Assembly (NCBI RefSeq): GCF_029953305.1
Contig: NZ_JASBAN010000001.1
Coordinates: 1,387,501 to 1,451,500 of the forward strand
Reading direction: 5' to 3'
Source of the DNA: Commensalibacter nepenthis
GTDB lineage: Bacteria > Pseudomonadota > Alphaproteobacteria > Acetobacterales > Acetobacteraceae
Length of the DNA: 64,000 nt
Below are positions 19,399 to 29,371 of this stretch, one piece after another. The notes under the pieces were generated by a model. The model did no database searches, was not told the DNA's origin, and worked only from the letters and a program-made list of their open reading frames with translations. The first letter of the stretch is position 1. Every line of letters begins with the position of its first letter. The translations under genes and the position numbers were made by a program.

Positions 19399-19578
19399 GA
19401 TGGTTGGGTGCAATGTTAATTTCTAAGATATAAAATGCAATTGCAGAATAACCCGCAATCTCAGTTCGTGGTAAGCTACAGCTATAGTCACTTAATTTGC
19501 TTGGGACTGGTGCTTTCCGAAAGACCATGAATGAAATATTCATCTGATTGGATTAAATAGCGTTTAGTATGATATATA

Positions 19579-20469
19579 TTATTGCACTTGCTTGTTTTCG
19601 ATCAAAGATTTACGAATGCGTCGTCCTTTTTGGATGGTTTCTGTAATATATTCTTCATCTTTCCATCGGATTGCTTTTGCCATGGCTTGAGCATCTTCTG
19701 TAAAACGAGCCAGCATTTCGAGGATGGCCTCACGATTATTGATAAATACATCTCGCCACATGGTTGGATCAGAAGACGCAACCCGCGTAAAATCTCTGAA
19801 ACCAGAGGCTGCGTAATCTAGAACTTCAGATCGTGTTTCTTCTTCTAAACTATCAGCAGTATTGCAAATGGTAAATGCAATTAGGTGAGGTAAATGGCTG
19901 ACAATAGCACAGACTTTATCATGGTGTTGAATGGTAAGGTTCCGTGTATTTGAACCCATTGCTTGCCAAAAAGCAGTTATTTTATTTAGTCCTTCTGGGG
20001 TTGTGTTGGCTATGGGCGTAATCAAACACCAACGATTTTCAAATAACGTGTCAAACCCAGCATCTGGACCAGAGAATTCTGTTCCTGCCATCGGGTGCGC
20101 AGGGACGAAAATAATATCGGGGGTAAGGTGAGGTTCAATCGCTGCGATTACAGAGGCTTTGGTGGATCCAGTATCGGTTAAGATTGCACCTTTTTTCATG
20201 TAAGGAATGATTTGTTTTGTGACATCTTCCATTGCTCCGACAGGAATGGCGAGGACAACGCAATCAGCATTTTCAACAGCGGATTTTGGATCAAAACAGA
20301 CCTCATCTGCTATTTGCAGCTTTTGAACATGCTTACAAACCTCTTGGTTATTGTCATAGGCAATTGTGTGGGTTGCGATAGAGCGATCCTTTTGGATACG
20401 TCTTAAAATAGAAGATCCAATTAAACCTGGTCCAATAACAGCAACGCAATGAAAGATAGGAGTGTTCAT
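19579..20469 (-). CDS. tyrC: Prephenate/arogenate dehydrogenase family protein
   Basis: Oxidative decarboxylation of prephenate or arogenate on the way to tyrosine. 296 residues. The NAD-binding motif is at 12-20 (IGPGLIGSS). The domain continues with TDTGSTKASV, the catalytic-histidine segment PAHPMAGTEFSGP and the helical C-terminal domain with SHLPHLIAF and AASGFRDFTRVASSDP. All are family hallmarks of the TyrA/TyrC type. It lies 42 bases downstream of hpnL on the same strand and could share its transcript. Whether it prefers prephenate or arogenate cannot be told. Confidence 0.93.
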   Translation of the reverse strand: MNTPIFHCVAVIGPGLIGSSILRRIQKDRSIATHTIAYDNNQEVCKHVQKLQIADEVCFDPKSAVENADCVVLAIPVGAMEDVTKQIIPYMKKGAILTDTGSTKASVIAAIEPHLTPDIIFVPAHPMAGTEFSGPDAGFDTLFENRWCLITPIANTTPEGLNKITAFWQAMGSNTRNLTIQHHDKVCAIVSHLPHLIAFTICNTADSLEEETRSEVLDYAASGFRDFTRVASSDPTMWRDVFINNREAILEMLARFTEDAQAMAKAIRWKDEEYITETIQKGRRIRKSLIENKQVQ

Positions 20470-20511
20470 AATGTGTAATCAATATTCAAAATGAAAGATG
20501 AAGGGAATAGA

Positions 20512-21579
20512 TTAATTAGACGTAATATTCAGATTGGTATCTTTTTGAGGGTTTTTGCGTAGGTATCGTATCTCGCCCAATTGCCATAAAAGTAAAATAG
20601 GAATACCGATAATAAGATCACGTGCGCGACGTAATATAGACAATACGAAAGACAGAGAAGGGTCAACCCCAAATATCGTTCCAATGATAACATAGGCTCC
20701 TTCTTGTATGCCAACACTGGCAGGCACTAAAAATCCAATAGAAATAACAACACAAACCAAAGCTTCGATGGTAATGGCTTCGAGTAAAGTAATATCTGCC
20801 CCAATGAAATGATAACACATCCATGTTCCAATACCACTGCCGACCCATCCGATAAAATGGATAGTACAACTATAGATTATCCTTTTGGGATGTGCCCAGA
20901 TTTGATCTAGGGCTTCTTGCAAGGAATCTGCACTAGAAACGATTTTGCCACTCCATTGTTGGGCAATATTAGAGCTCAACCCGTTCACAATTTTGCGGAA
21001 GAAAAGATTCCCTTGTCTTTGCGTCCAAATAAAAGGGATTAATCCAAAAATCAGTAAGAGAACTCCAAAAATAATAAACCATTTGAGATTGATTTGAACA
21101 CCCAATAGATGAATATCTTGTAATTGTGTATGATATCCTCCGACTAACAGAATTGTGATGCCTGTAATGATAAACACAACCTGTCCCAATGTTTCTGTTG
21201 TAATATCAACGATATTGGAACTTATCCCTTGTGCGGCAGATAGGTTAGGGGGGTTTTTAAGATAACGATACCCTTTGAAACATACCGCACGCACCCCCAG
21301 CACAATCCCGCCAATTTGCGAAAAAGGAAGGCAAGTTGCAGCGGCTTCTCTAAGGTTTCTTGCCCAAAAAAGCCTGCCGACCCCTAATTCTGGGCAAATG
21401 CAATGCCAAGCCCAGCTTAGCACGACAATAATCAATAGTTGCCATATACATAAAATAAGTAATCTGTCTAATCCAATAGAAAAAACAGATTTTAAGATAC
21501 TATCTGCGCCTATCCAAGCCGCACCAGCAATAATGAGGCTGAGCCCCAAAAAAAATAAAATAATCGAATTTTTTTTCAA
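20512..21579 (-). CDS. hpnL: HpnL-like membrane protein (lysylphosphatidylglycerol synthase-domain family)
   Basis: 355 residues with about eight membrane segments, of the UPF0104/MprF-flippase-like superfamily. The family signature appears around AWHCICPELGVGRLFWARNLREAAATCLPFSQIGG and in the C-terminal VPASVGIQEGAYVIIG. In hopanoid producers this subfamily is called HpnL and is encoded with the hpn genes; a role in moving hopanoids or precursors is proposed but not established. It is divergent from hpnA with a 159-base shared promoter region, which supports the hopanoid assignment. Confidence 0.82.
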   Translation of the reverse strand: MKKNSIILFFLGLSLIIAGAAWIGADSILKSVFSIGLDRLLILCIWQLLIIVVLSWAWHCICPELGVGRLFWARNLREAAATCLPFSQIGGIVLGVRAVCFKGYRYLKNPPNLSAAQGISSNIVDITTETLGQVVFIITGITILLVGGYHTQLQDIHLLGVQINLKWFIIFGVLLLIFGLIPFIWTQRQGNLFFRKIVNGLSSNIAQQWSGKIVSSADSLQEALDQIWAHPKRIIYSCTIHFIGWVGSGIGTWMCYHFIGADITLLEAITIEALVCVVISIGFLVPASVGIQEGAYVIIGTIFGVDPSLSFVLSILRRARDLIIGIPILLLWQLGEIRYLRKNPQKDTNLNITSN

Positions 21580-21738
21580 AGTAGACCGTGTATCTTGTTA
21601 TATAGAGTAGTTATTATTTCGTTTAATGGAATACATAGTAATTATAGATGAAATCGATTACAATATTCTTTAACATAATATTCAATAACAGATTCAACGT
21701 TATATGTGAAATTTTTATATTTTTTGATCGGGGGTTTT

Positions 21739-22728
21739 ATGGTTACCTCAACTTTCGTTACTGGGGTTACAGGATTTGTCGGTTCAGCTGTTGCAAGGAA
21801 ATTGGTTCAAAAAGGTCATCACTTAAAATTATTGACTCGTCCCAATAGCAACAAAGCCAACTTGCAAGGGCTGGATGCAGAAATTGTTGAGGGGGATTTA
21901 TTAAACCCAGAGGCTTTTGAAGAATCCTTGAAAGGGTGTAAATATCTTTTTCATGTCGCTGCGGATTATCGTTTATGGGTACCTGACCCTGCACAAATGA
22001 TGAAAATTAATGTGGAGGGAACACGCCGATTACTATTGGCTGCTCAACGAGCGGGGGTAGAAAAAATTGTTTATTGTTCCTCCGTCGCAGCGTTGGGGTT
22101 GGTAGGTGATGGCAGCATTGCAGACGAAACAACGCCGGTTCATAAGATTATTGGGATTTATAAACAATCAAAATATGAAGCGGAACAAGCCGTTTTAAAG
22201 CTGATAAAGGAAAATCAATTACCTGCGGTAATTGTGAATCCTTCGACGCCTATTGGTCCAAGAGATATTAAACCAACCCCAACAGGACAAATGATTCTAG
22301 ATTGCGCCAGAGGGAAAATGCCAGCTTATGTCGATACAGGGTTGAATATTGTTCATGTAGATGATGTCGCTGAGGGGCATTTACTGGCTTTGGAAAAAGG
22401 CGTGATTGGTGAGAAATATATCCTTGGAGGAGAAAATATGTCTCTACGTGAATTTTTCGACATGACTTCTAGGATTGCGAATGTCAGACCTCCGCTAGTA
22501 CGTTTAAATCAAAAGGTTATTTGGCCAGTCGCTATTGTGTCCGAGTGGATGGCTAATCGATTTAATATACAACCACGTGTTACACGTGAAATGTTATTAA
22601 TGTCCTATAAAAAAATGTTTTTTTCTTCTGCAAAAGCTGAAAAAGAACTTGGATATTATCATCGCCCTGCACATGAAGCCATTAAAGATGCTATTGAATG
22701 GTTTCATCAGCAAGGATATGTGCGTTAA
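21739..22728 (+). CDS. hpnA: Hopanoid-associated sugar epimerase
   Basis: NAD(P)-dependent extended short-chain dehydrogenase of the hopanoid gene cluster. Its substrate is not firmly established. 329 residues from the ATG at 21739, preceded by GGGGG; an upstream in-frame ATG at 21706 lacks a ribosome site. The Rossmann motif GVTGFVG is near the start. The catalytic triad region is CSSVAAL...YKQSKYEAE. The NPSTPIGPRDIKPTPTG segment is characteristic of HpnA. First gene of the plus-strand hopanoid operon hpnA-B-C-D-E-shc-hpnG. Confidence 0.95.
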   Translation: MVTSTFVTGVTGFVGSAVARKLVQKGHHLKLLTRPNSNKANLQGLDAEIVEGDLLNPEAFEESLKGCKYLFHVAADYRLWVPDPAQMMKINVEGTRRLLLAAQRAGVEKIVYCSSVAALGLVGDGSIADETTPVHKIIGIYKQSKYEAEQAVLKLIKENQLPAVIVNPSTPIGPRDIKPTPTGQMILDCARGKMPAYVDTGLNIVHVDDVAEGHLLALEKGVIGEKYILGGENMSLREFFDMTSRIANVRPPLVRLNQKVIWPVAIVSEWMANRFNIQPRVTREMLLMSYKKMFFSSAKAEKELGYYHRPAHEAIKDAIEWFHQQGYVR

Positions 22729-22821
22729 TAATTTTTTAATCAGTAATTAAAGAGTAATGAGGGAAATAGAATTCGTTTGAAGATATATCCGATTAATGAG
22801 TGATGAATTAGAGAATTGATA

Positions 22822-24081
22822 ATGATGATAGTTGCACTATGTTCTTTGGCTTTGTGGATTTTGCTGTTTTTATTTCATGGACGTTTTTGGCAGAGAGGAC
22901 CAATCTTATATGCTTGTACTCAATCAACTGTGGATGCTGGAAAAGAATGGCCCGATGTTTTTGTTGTGATTCCTGCACGTGATGAAGCAGAGACAATAGA
23001 GCGTGTAACACACTCTTTATTACAGCAAGATTATTTAGGGCGATATAAAGTTCTAGTCGTTGATGATGCCAGCACCGATCGCACAGGCGATATTGTTCGG
23101 ACATATCAAAAGAATTTATCGCCTTCTATTCAAAATCGTTTAGAAATTATTGAAACGTCTTTACGTCCAGCAGGGTGGAGCGGTAAATTATGGGCATTAT
23201 CAACAGGCGTAGACTATATTAAACAGCATAATTCTGTTAAAGATGCGTTTTTCTTTTTTACGGATGCGGATATTGAGCATAATTCCACACATTTGACAAG
23301 TTTGGTCAATAAGGCTCTGATAGATCAATTGGATCAAGCTTCTGAAATGGTTCAGTTAAGATGTGAAAATATGTACGAGAAAATTTTTATCCCTGCATTC
23401 GTTTATTTCTTTTGCATGTTATATCCTTTCTCACAAGTAAATAAAAAAAGTTCCTCAGTGGCAGCAGGGGCAGGGGGAACTGTTTTATTACGCAGTGGCA
23501 TGTTGGAGAAAATAGGTGGTATTGCTGCACTCAAATCAGCGTTAATCGATGATGTGACTTTGGCAAGTTTAGTTAAACAAAATGGCGGTCATATTTATCT
23601 TGGTCATAGTAGTCTTGCCCGTTCTTTGCGACCTTACGAGGTGCTAAGCGATATTTGGAATATGATTACCAGAACAGCTTATGTACAATTACGCTATTCG
23701 ATACTACTTCTATTATTAACGATTCTGTTAATGTCTTTGATGTGGTTCGTACCATTTATACAAATCGTAACAGCGCGTGGGGTCACACAACAGATAGCGA
23801 TTGCCTCATATTGTATTTCTATTGGTTCTTTTATTCCGACTTTATCGAGATTTCGCCTGTCCTTTTTATGGATTTTTGCGTTACCATTGATTGCTTTATT
23901 TTATTTATTAGCAACAATCGGATCAGCGATTAATTATTATCGTGGCAAAGGAATGACGTGGAAAGGCAGGGCTTATACAGCACCAGCGATTGGCAAGGAT
24001 AAAAAAGAGTTGCATATTGAGTTGCCAGATATGGTAAGCTCTGACAAAATTCAACAAACCAAGACGCAGAGTGATAATTAA
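22822..24081 (+). CDS. hpnB: Hopene-associated glycosyltransferase
   Basis: GT2-type membrane glycosyltransferase of hopanoid clusters; its acceptor is not established. 419 residues from the ATG at 22822 (an in-frame TTG at 22816 is less likely). An N-terminal membrane helix is followed by the GT-A domain with VIPARDEAETI and LVVDDASTDRTGD, then the DADIEH metal motif. The C-terminal third has three to four membrane helices. Its stop overlaps the hpnC start by one base (TAATG), so the two are translationally coupled. Confidence 0.94.
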   Translation: MMIVALCSLALWILLFLFHGRFWQRGPILYACTQSTVDAGKEWPDVFVVIPARDEAETIERVTHSLLQQDYLGRYKVLVVDDASTDRTGDIVRTYQKNLSPSIQNRLEIIETSLRPAGWSGKLWALSTGVDYIKQHNSVKDAFFFFTDADIEHNSTHLTSLVNKALIDQLDQASEMVQLRCENMYEKIFIPAFVYFFCMLYPFSQVNKKSSSVAAGAGGTVLLRSGMLEKIGGIAALKSALIDDVTLASLVKQNGGHIYLGHSSLARSLRPYEVLSDIWNMITRTAYVQLRYSILLLLLTILLMSLMWFVPFIQIVTARGVTQQIAIASYCISIGSFIPTLSRFRLSFLWIFALPLIALFYLLATIGSAINYYRGKGMTWKGRAYTAPAIGKDKKELHIELPDMVSSDKIQQTKTQSDN

Positions 24082-24968
24082 TGATATCTTCTCAATCCAG
24101 TAAATCACATTTATATAATTCTTCAATTTGGGGAGAGGAGGACGTTTCTTCTGGTAAAGCAGCCAAAGATGAAAATTTCCCCGTAGGTTCTTTGTTGATT
24201 AGCCGTGAACTTAGACCCCATGTTCAAGCCTATTATGATTTTGCAAGGGTGATTGATGATATTGCTGATTCTGAAATGTTGAGCGCAGAGGAAAAGATCA
24301 ATCGCTTAAACGGGATGGAAGCGGTTTTATGCAAAGATGTTCCCGCTCCAGATCGCTCGGATGTTTGGACGGCACGGCGTTTGCATAATAGTTTTATTGA
24401 AACTGGTGTGTCTTTTGATACGGCAACTGATTTGCTCATCGCTTTTCGTCAGGACGCAGTAAAAACACGCTATAAATCATTAGAGGAACTAATTCAGTAT
24501 TGCCGTTACTCTGCCAATCCTGTTGGGCATTTTTTGTTGAATTTACACAAAGAAGGTCCAGATACGATCCCTGCCTCTGATGCGTTATGCACTTCATTGC
24601 AAATTTTAAATCATCTGCAAGATTGTAAAACAGATTTAATTAAATTGGGGCGTTGTTATATTCCGTTGGATTTGATGCAAAAGCATAACGTGGTAGTTGA
24701 AGATCTGTTGGCGGATACAACCAGTTTCTCATTACGAACGATATTTAATAGTTTGTTGGATTATATTGACGCATTAAATAAAGAGGCAGAGGATTTGCCA
24801 CGTTTAACACGTAATCGACGGTTACGTTTAGAGGCCGCGGTCATTGTTTATTTGGCTAAATTTTTAGCTCAACGGTTAAGAAACGAGGATCCTTTGGCTG
24901 GGCGTGTGAAGCTCAGCAAAAAGGACGTTTTATATTCTACTTTGAAATCTTTTCGTCATTTTATGTAA
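24081..24968 (+). CDS. hpnC: Squalene synthase HpnC (hydroxysqualene synthase)
   Basis: Prenyl-synthase-fold enzyme that converts presqualene diphosphate to hydroxysqualene in the HpnCDE route. 295 residues. The first Asp-rich motif is DFARVIDDIAD and the second is in LQDCKTDLIKLGRCYIP, both typical of HpnC, which has QDCKTD rather than the HpnD RDIEED. The conserved YCRYSANPVGH segment is present. It overlaps the end of hpnB by one base. A 145-base gap separates it from hpnD, wider than in many clusters, where the two genes often abut. Confidence 0.96.
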   Translation: MISSQSSKSHLYNSSIWGEEDVSSGKAAKDENFPVGSLLISRELRPHVQAYYDFARVIDDIADSEMLSAEEKINRLNGMEAVLCKDVPAPDRSDVWTARRLHNSFIETGVSFDTATDLLIAFRQDAVKTRYKSLEELIQYCRYSANPVGHFLLNLHKEGPDTIPASDALCTSLQILNHLQDCKTDLIKLGRCYIPLDLMQKHNVVVEDLLADTTSFSLRTIFNSLLDYIDALNKEAEDLPRLTRNRRLRLEAAVIVYLAKFLAQRLRNEDPLAGRVKLSKKDVLYSTLKSFRHFM

Positions 24969-25113
24969 AAATATGTGATATGTCTGATCGCACTCATCTG
25001 TATCTAATTAGAAAAAAAAGATATATAGTTGAAGGTTGTATATTTAATTGTAACTTGGTATTTGTGACATCTGTTAATATTTGTCATGCAAAAGAAAGGT
25101 TCGATCAGACATT

Positions 25114-26010
25114 ATGCGTAAGCCGTTAGCTGAAGCTGCACAAACAATGGGGTGCAGCGAACTTGATTTGACTTATGTAGAAAATATTGTTTGCAAATCA
25201 AAGACCTCTTTTGCTGCGGGTATGCAGGTTTTATCACCAGAGCGTCGTTATGGGATGTATGCACTTTACAGTTTTTGCCGTATCGTTGACGACATTGCAG
25301 ATGAAGAAGGCGATATTGCAACAAAGCATCGTTTATTACAAGAATGGCGCGATAAAATGCCTCGCCTGTATGATGGGCATGCAGAAGATGCGGTTGAAAG
25401 AGTATTACTCGCAACCATCCAACGGTTTAGCCTTAAGCAACAAGACTTTATTGATATTATTGATGGTATGGAAATGGATGTTGAACATCCAATTGTTGCA
25501 CCAGATGAAAAGACATTGGATCTTTATTGTGATCGTGTTGCCTCTGCTGTAGGTCGCTTAGCCGTTTGTATTTTTGGCGATAGCTCGAATTCAGCCCAAG
25601 AAGTTGCGTATCATTTGGGTAGGGCGTTGCAATTAACAAATATTTTACGTGATATTGAAGAAGATGCTGGACGTGGGCGTCTATATTTACCCAAAGAACT
25701 ATTGGAGCGTTTTCGCCTGCCATTAGATCCCAAAGGATGTATTCATCATCCCAATATAGATCAAGTTTGTAATATTTTGGCATATAGAGCTTCGGATCAT
25801 TTTAAATTGGCACGTCGATTTACAGCACAATGCAGTCAAAAATCGTTGCGTCCTGCAACGATTATGGCGATTACCTATGGGTATGTGTTGTGTAAGCAAA
25901 GAAAGTTAGGGTGGAAGCAGCCTTTCCAAAGAGCTTCTTTATCAATGCTTGAAAAAATTACGGTAACTGGCATCGGGTTGCTGATGGGCTTTATTGGATC
26001 GAAGAGATAG
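25114..26010 (+). CDS. hpnD: Presqualene diphosphate synthase HpnD
   Basis: Condenses two farnesyl diphosphates to presqualene diphosphate, the first step of the HpnDCE squalene route. 298 residues from the ATG at 25114; an in-frame TTG at 25081 is a weaker start. Motifs are YSFCRIVDDIADEEGD, the LYCDRVASAVGRL helix, and LTNILRDIEEDAGRGRLYLP. All are diagnostic for phytoene/squalene-synthase-type HpnD. It is followed after 10 bases by hpnE. A promoter in the 145-base gap upstream is possible but not certain. Confidence 0.96.
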   Translation: MRKPLAEAAQTMGCSELDLTYVENIVCKSKTSFAAGMQVLSPERRYGMYALYSFCRIVDDIADEEGDIATKHRLLQEWRDKMPRLYDGHAEDAVERVLLATIQRFSLKQQDFIDIIDGMEMDVEHPIVAPDEKTLDLYCDRVASAVGRLAVCIFGDSSNSAQEVAYHLGRALQLTNILRDIEEDAGRGRLYLPKELLERFRLPLDPKGCIHHPNIDQVCNILAYRASDHFKLARRFTAQCSQKSLRPATIMAITYGYVLCKQRKLGWKQPFQRASLSMLEKITVTGIGLLMGFIGSKR

Positions 26011-26020
26011 ATATTTTAGG

Positions 26021-27325
26021 ATGGCAAAAAAACATATTCATATTATTGGTGGTGGGTTAGCGGGTCTATCTGCTGCTGTTTCTTTATCTCAAAGATCTGA
26101 TGCGCAAGTCATTCTGTATGAAAGCAGCCCATCCTTGGGAGGGCGAGCACGTTCTTTTTACGATGCGCATTTGGATCGAACGATCGATAATGGTAATCAT
26201 TTGATCTTGTCAGGAAATGATGCTGTTTTTAAATATTTGCGTATGATTGATGCAACCAACAGTTTGATTGGATCAGGATATCCGTTATTTCCCTTTGTTG
26301 ATTTGGAAATTGGCAAACGCTGGGATTTGTTATTATCAAAAGGGCGTTTTCCGTGGTGGTTATTTTTTGCCAGTCACCGTGTTCCTGATTTTAAATTTCC
26401 AGAATTATTGGCTTTATGGAAGCTATTAAAAGCTGATACACAGCAAACCGTTGCGGATTGTTTGGTTAATGGACAGTTCGCACGTCGATTGTTAAAACCT
26501 TTTGCGGTTTCAGCGTTAAATACGTCTTGTGATATAGGCAGTGCTTTGTTACTGGGTTCTGTTATGCGACAATCGTTGATGAAAGGTGGCAAGGCTTGCA
26601 TTCCATATTTTCCTAAAGTGGGGCTTTCTGAAACATTTGTGCAACCCGCAGTATCTTTGATTAATTTACAAGGCGGTAAAATCCATACAAAATCTCGTCT
26701 TTCGGAGCTGCATGTCGAAGAGGGTAAAATTGATTATTTGATTATGAATAATGATAAAATAGAGGTTAGACCTGAAGATACGGTTATTTTGGCGCTAAGT
26801 GCGCATGTTGCGGAACAAATCTTGGGGACTGTTTGTCCAAAGGTAAAAGTTCCTAATCAGTTTGAAAGTATATTAAACCTGCATTATGCGGTTGATCTGA
26901 ATTTGCGCGTTAAAGGGAGTATAGGCAAAGCGAAATTTGCGGGTGTTATTGGCGGTATTAGCGAATGGATTTTTGTAAAACCAGGCGTGATTTCTATTAC
27001 AGTAAGTGCAGCCAATCGTTTTATGGGGTGTCAGTCTGAAAATTTAGCATCTTTAATCTGGCAAGAGGTTAAGGATGTTCTCTCTCCTGTGTTGGAAACT
27101 CCTTTACCCCAAGAAATTCCTCATTATCGCCTTTTATGGGAAAAACGTGCTAGTTTTGTTGCGACAGTAGAGCAAAATCATCGTCGTCCATCCTGTTATA
27201 CGCCATATCAGAATTTATTCTTGGCTGGAGATTGGGTGGCAACAGGGTTGCCAGCAACGATTGAGGGGGCTATTCGTTCTGGATTTGGTGCTGCGGAAGT
27301 GATTTTTTCTTCTCAGCCTCTTTAA
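26021..27325 (+). CDS. hpnE: Squalene-associated FAD-dependent desaturase HpnE
   Basis: Flavin oxidoreductase that reduces hydroxysqualene to squalene. 434 residues from the ATG at 26021 (TTTTAGG upstream; the in-frame TTG at 25994 would overlap hpnD). The dinucleotide-binding motif IIGGGLAGLSAAV lies near the N-terminus, followed by YESSPSLGGRARSF. The C-terminal FAD-binding motif is LFLAGDWVATGLPATIEGAIRSG. All are as in HpnE. It completes the three-enzyme squalene pathway together with hpnC and hpnD. Confidence 0.96.
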   Translation: MAKKHIHIIGGGLAGLSAAVSLSQRSDAQVILYESSPSLGGRARSFYDAHLDRTIDNGNHLILSGNDAVFKYLRMIDATNSLIGSGYPLFPFVDLEIGKRWDLLLSKGRFPWWLFFASHRVPDFKFPELLALWKLLKADTQQTVADCLVNGQFARRLLKPFAVSALNTSCDIGSALLLGSVMRQSLMKGGKACIPYFPKVGLSETFVQPAVSLINLQGGKIHTKSRLSELHVEEGKIDYLIMNNDKIEVRPEDTVILALSAHVAEQILGTVCPKVKVPNQFESILNLHYAVDLNLRVKGSIGKAKFAGVIGGISEWIFVKPGVISITVSAANRFMGCQSENLASLIWQEVKDVLSPVLETPLPQEIPHYRLLWEKRASFVATVEQNHRRPSCYTPYQNLFLAGDWVATGLPATIEGAIRSGFGAAEVIFSSQPL

Positions 27326-27406
27326 GGAACGATATTATTATCAAAGAGGATAAGGATTTATCCCAAAATACTTTGTGTTGTATAAATAAAAAGGAAATAT
27401 TTGATT

Positions 27407-29371
27407 ATGCTTGACCATGTTGACTCTTTGGAAAACACGATAAAGGACGAAGCATTAGATCATGCTATTTTACAAGCACAAAATATATTGGCAAATCGTC
27501 AGAATAAAGATGGACATTGGGTTTTTGAGTTAGAAGCCGATGCAACGATCCCTGCTGAATATGTATTGTTGGAACATTTTCTTGATCGTATTGATACAAA
27601 GTTAGAAGAAAAAATAGGGGTATATTTACGCCGTATTCAAGGCGATCATGGGGGATGGCCTCTTTATTATGGTGGGAATTTTAATATTTCGGCCTCTGTT
27701 AAGGCATATTTCGCGTTAAAAGCCATTGGGGATGATATTGATGCCCCTCATATGAAGCGTGCAAGAACAGCGATTTTAGCACATGGTGGTGCCGAAGTAT
27801 CTAATGTGTTTACACGTACACAACTTGCTCTATTTGGTGAAGTGCCTTGGCATGCGACCCCAGCAATGCCTGTTGAATTAATGTTAATGCCAAAATGGGT
27901 GTTATTCTCAGTTTGGAACATGTCTTATTGGTCCAGAACTGTTATTGCACCGCTGGTTTTATTAGTTTCTTTAAAGGGCATAGCGGTTAACCGTCATAAT
28001 ATTCACGTTCAAGAATTATTCGTAACACCGCCTGAACAAATCAAAGATTGGATCAAAGGACCATTTCGCTCTCAGTGGGGATATTTATTTAAATATCTTG
28101 ATAAAATTATTCGTCCGGCTGAGAAATTATTTCCTCGTTTTTTACGCAAACATGCACAAAAGAAAACAGTAGAATTTATTGAAAAACGCTTAAATGGCGA
28201 GGATGGATTGGGTGCAATTTATCCAGCAATGGCGAATACAGTGATGGCGTTTCGTTGTATGGGGATGCGCGATGACGATCCTAGAGCAGCAGTTGCTTGG
28301 GAATCAGTAAAAAAATTGATGATTGTTAAAGGTGAAGAGGCTTATTGCCAACCTTGTGTATCTCCTATTTGGGATACAGCATTAACAGGGCATGCACTGT
28401 TTGAGACAGCCTCTGGCATTCGTGCTGCGGATCGTGAAGAAACGATTAAAAGGCTTGCACAAGCAACAGATTGGTTAAAAGAACGTCAAATTCTGGACGT
28501 TAAAGGGGATTGGGCAATTAATTGTCCTGATGTGGCTCCTGGTGGTTGGGCGTTCCAATATCGTAATGACTATTACCCTGATGTTGATGATACTGCTGTG
28601 GTGGGGATGTTGCTTCATCGACAAGGCAACCCTGAACATCAAGAATCTATTGAACGCGCGCGCCAATGGATTATTGGAATGCAAAGTTCTAATGGAGGTT
28701 GGGGAGCTTTTGATATTGATAATAATAAAATGCTCTTAAATCATATTCCGTTTTCCGATCATGGGGCTTTGCTTGATCCACCAACAGTTGATGTGGCGGC
28801 GCGATGTATTTCTTTTCTTGCACAATTAGGGCATCCAGAAGATAAACCTGTTATTGATCGTGGTATTCAATATTTGCGCGATGAGCAAGAAAAATTTGGT
28901 GCATGGTTTGGACGTTGGGGAACCAATTATATTTATGGAACATGGTCTGCATTATGTGCGTTTAATGCAGTGGGTATTTCGGAAGATGATCCTGCGGTTA
29001 AAAAAGCAGTTGATTGGTTGCTTTGTGTTCAACGTCCTGATGGTGGTTGGGGCGAGAGTGAAGAATCCTACGAGGGTGCAACACCAGGTCAGTATCATAC
29101 CAGTTTGCCTTCTCAAACGGCGTGGGCATTGTTGGGATTAATGGCTGCAAAGCAACATCATCATCCAGCCGTGCAAAAAGGTATTCAGTGGTTAATGGAA
29201 AATCAAGAAGTTGATGGTCAATGGAATGAAGATCCTTATAATGCTGTTGGCTTTCCAAGAGTTTTTTATTTGCGTTATCATGGATATCGTCAGTTTTTCC
29301 CACTATTTGCGTTGTCACGTTATCGGAACCTGCAATCTAGCAACACAGGTAAAGTAGAGGTAGGATTTTAA
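27407..29371 (+). CDS. shc: Squalene-hopene cyclase
   Basis: Membrane-associated class II triterpene cyclase that turns squalene into hopene/diplopterol. 654 residues from the ATG at 27407 (AAGGAAAT upstream). The acid-catalyst motif DVDD is at 392-395. Several QW repeats are visible (for example QGDHGGW near the N-terminus and QRPDGGWGES near the C-terminus). The GTWSALCAFNAVG segment is conserved. It is also called hpnF. Its stop codon abuts the hpnG start directly, so hpnG is probably co-translated. Confidence 0.97.
   Translation: MLDHVDSLENTIKDEALDHAILQAQNILANRQNKDGHWVFELEADATIPAEYVLLEHFLDRIDTKLEEKIGVYLRRIQGDHGGWPLYYGGNFNISASVKAYFALKAIGDDIDAPHMKRARTAILAHGGAEVSNVFTRTQLALFGEVPWHATPAMPVELMLMPKWVLFSVWNMSYWSRTVIAPLVLLVSLKGIAVNRHNIHVQELFVTPPEQIKDWIKGPFRSQWGYLFKYLDKIIRPAEKLFPRFLRKHAQKKTVEFIEKRLNGEDGLGAIYPAMANTVMAFRCMGMRDDDPRAAVAWESVKKLMIVKGEEAYCQPCVSPIWDTALTGHALFETASGIRAADREETIKRLAQATDWLKERQILDVKGDWAINCPDVAPGGWAFQYRNDYYPDVDDTAVVGMLLHRQGNPEHQESIERARQWIIGMQSSNGGWGAFDIDNNKMLLNHIPFSDHGALLDPPTVDVAARCISFLAQLGHPEDKPVIDRGIQYLRDEQEKFGAWFGRWGTNYIYGTWSALCAFNAVGISEDDPAVKKAVDWLLCVQRPDGGWGESEESYEGATPGQYHTSLPSQTAWALLGLMAAKQHHHPAVQKGIQWLMENQEVDGQWNEDPYNAVGFPRVFYLRYHGYRQFFPLFALSRYRNLQSSNTGKVEVGF

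Larger units (their letters stand above)
19145..19578. other. Intergenic stretch holding a possible short RNA
   Basis: 434 bases between two minus-strand genes. No convincing protein gene. The only structured element is a promoter-like TATAAT followed by a terminator hairpin on the plus strand (see the ncRNA entry). An 80-codon minus-strand frame at 19301-19543 overlaps it and does not look like a protein. Confidence 0.5.

Noticed and set aside
19301-19543. 80-codon minus-strand frame between tyrC and the kinase gene
   Set aside because: No ribosome site, no domain-like pattern, and it runs through the plus-strand terminator hairpin.
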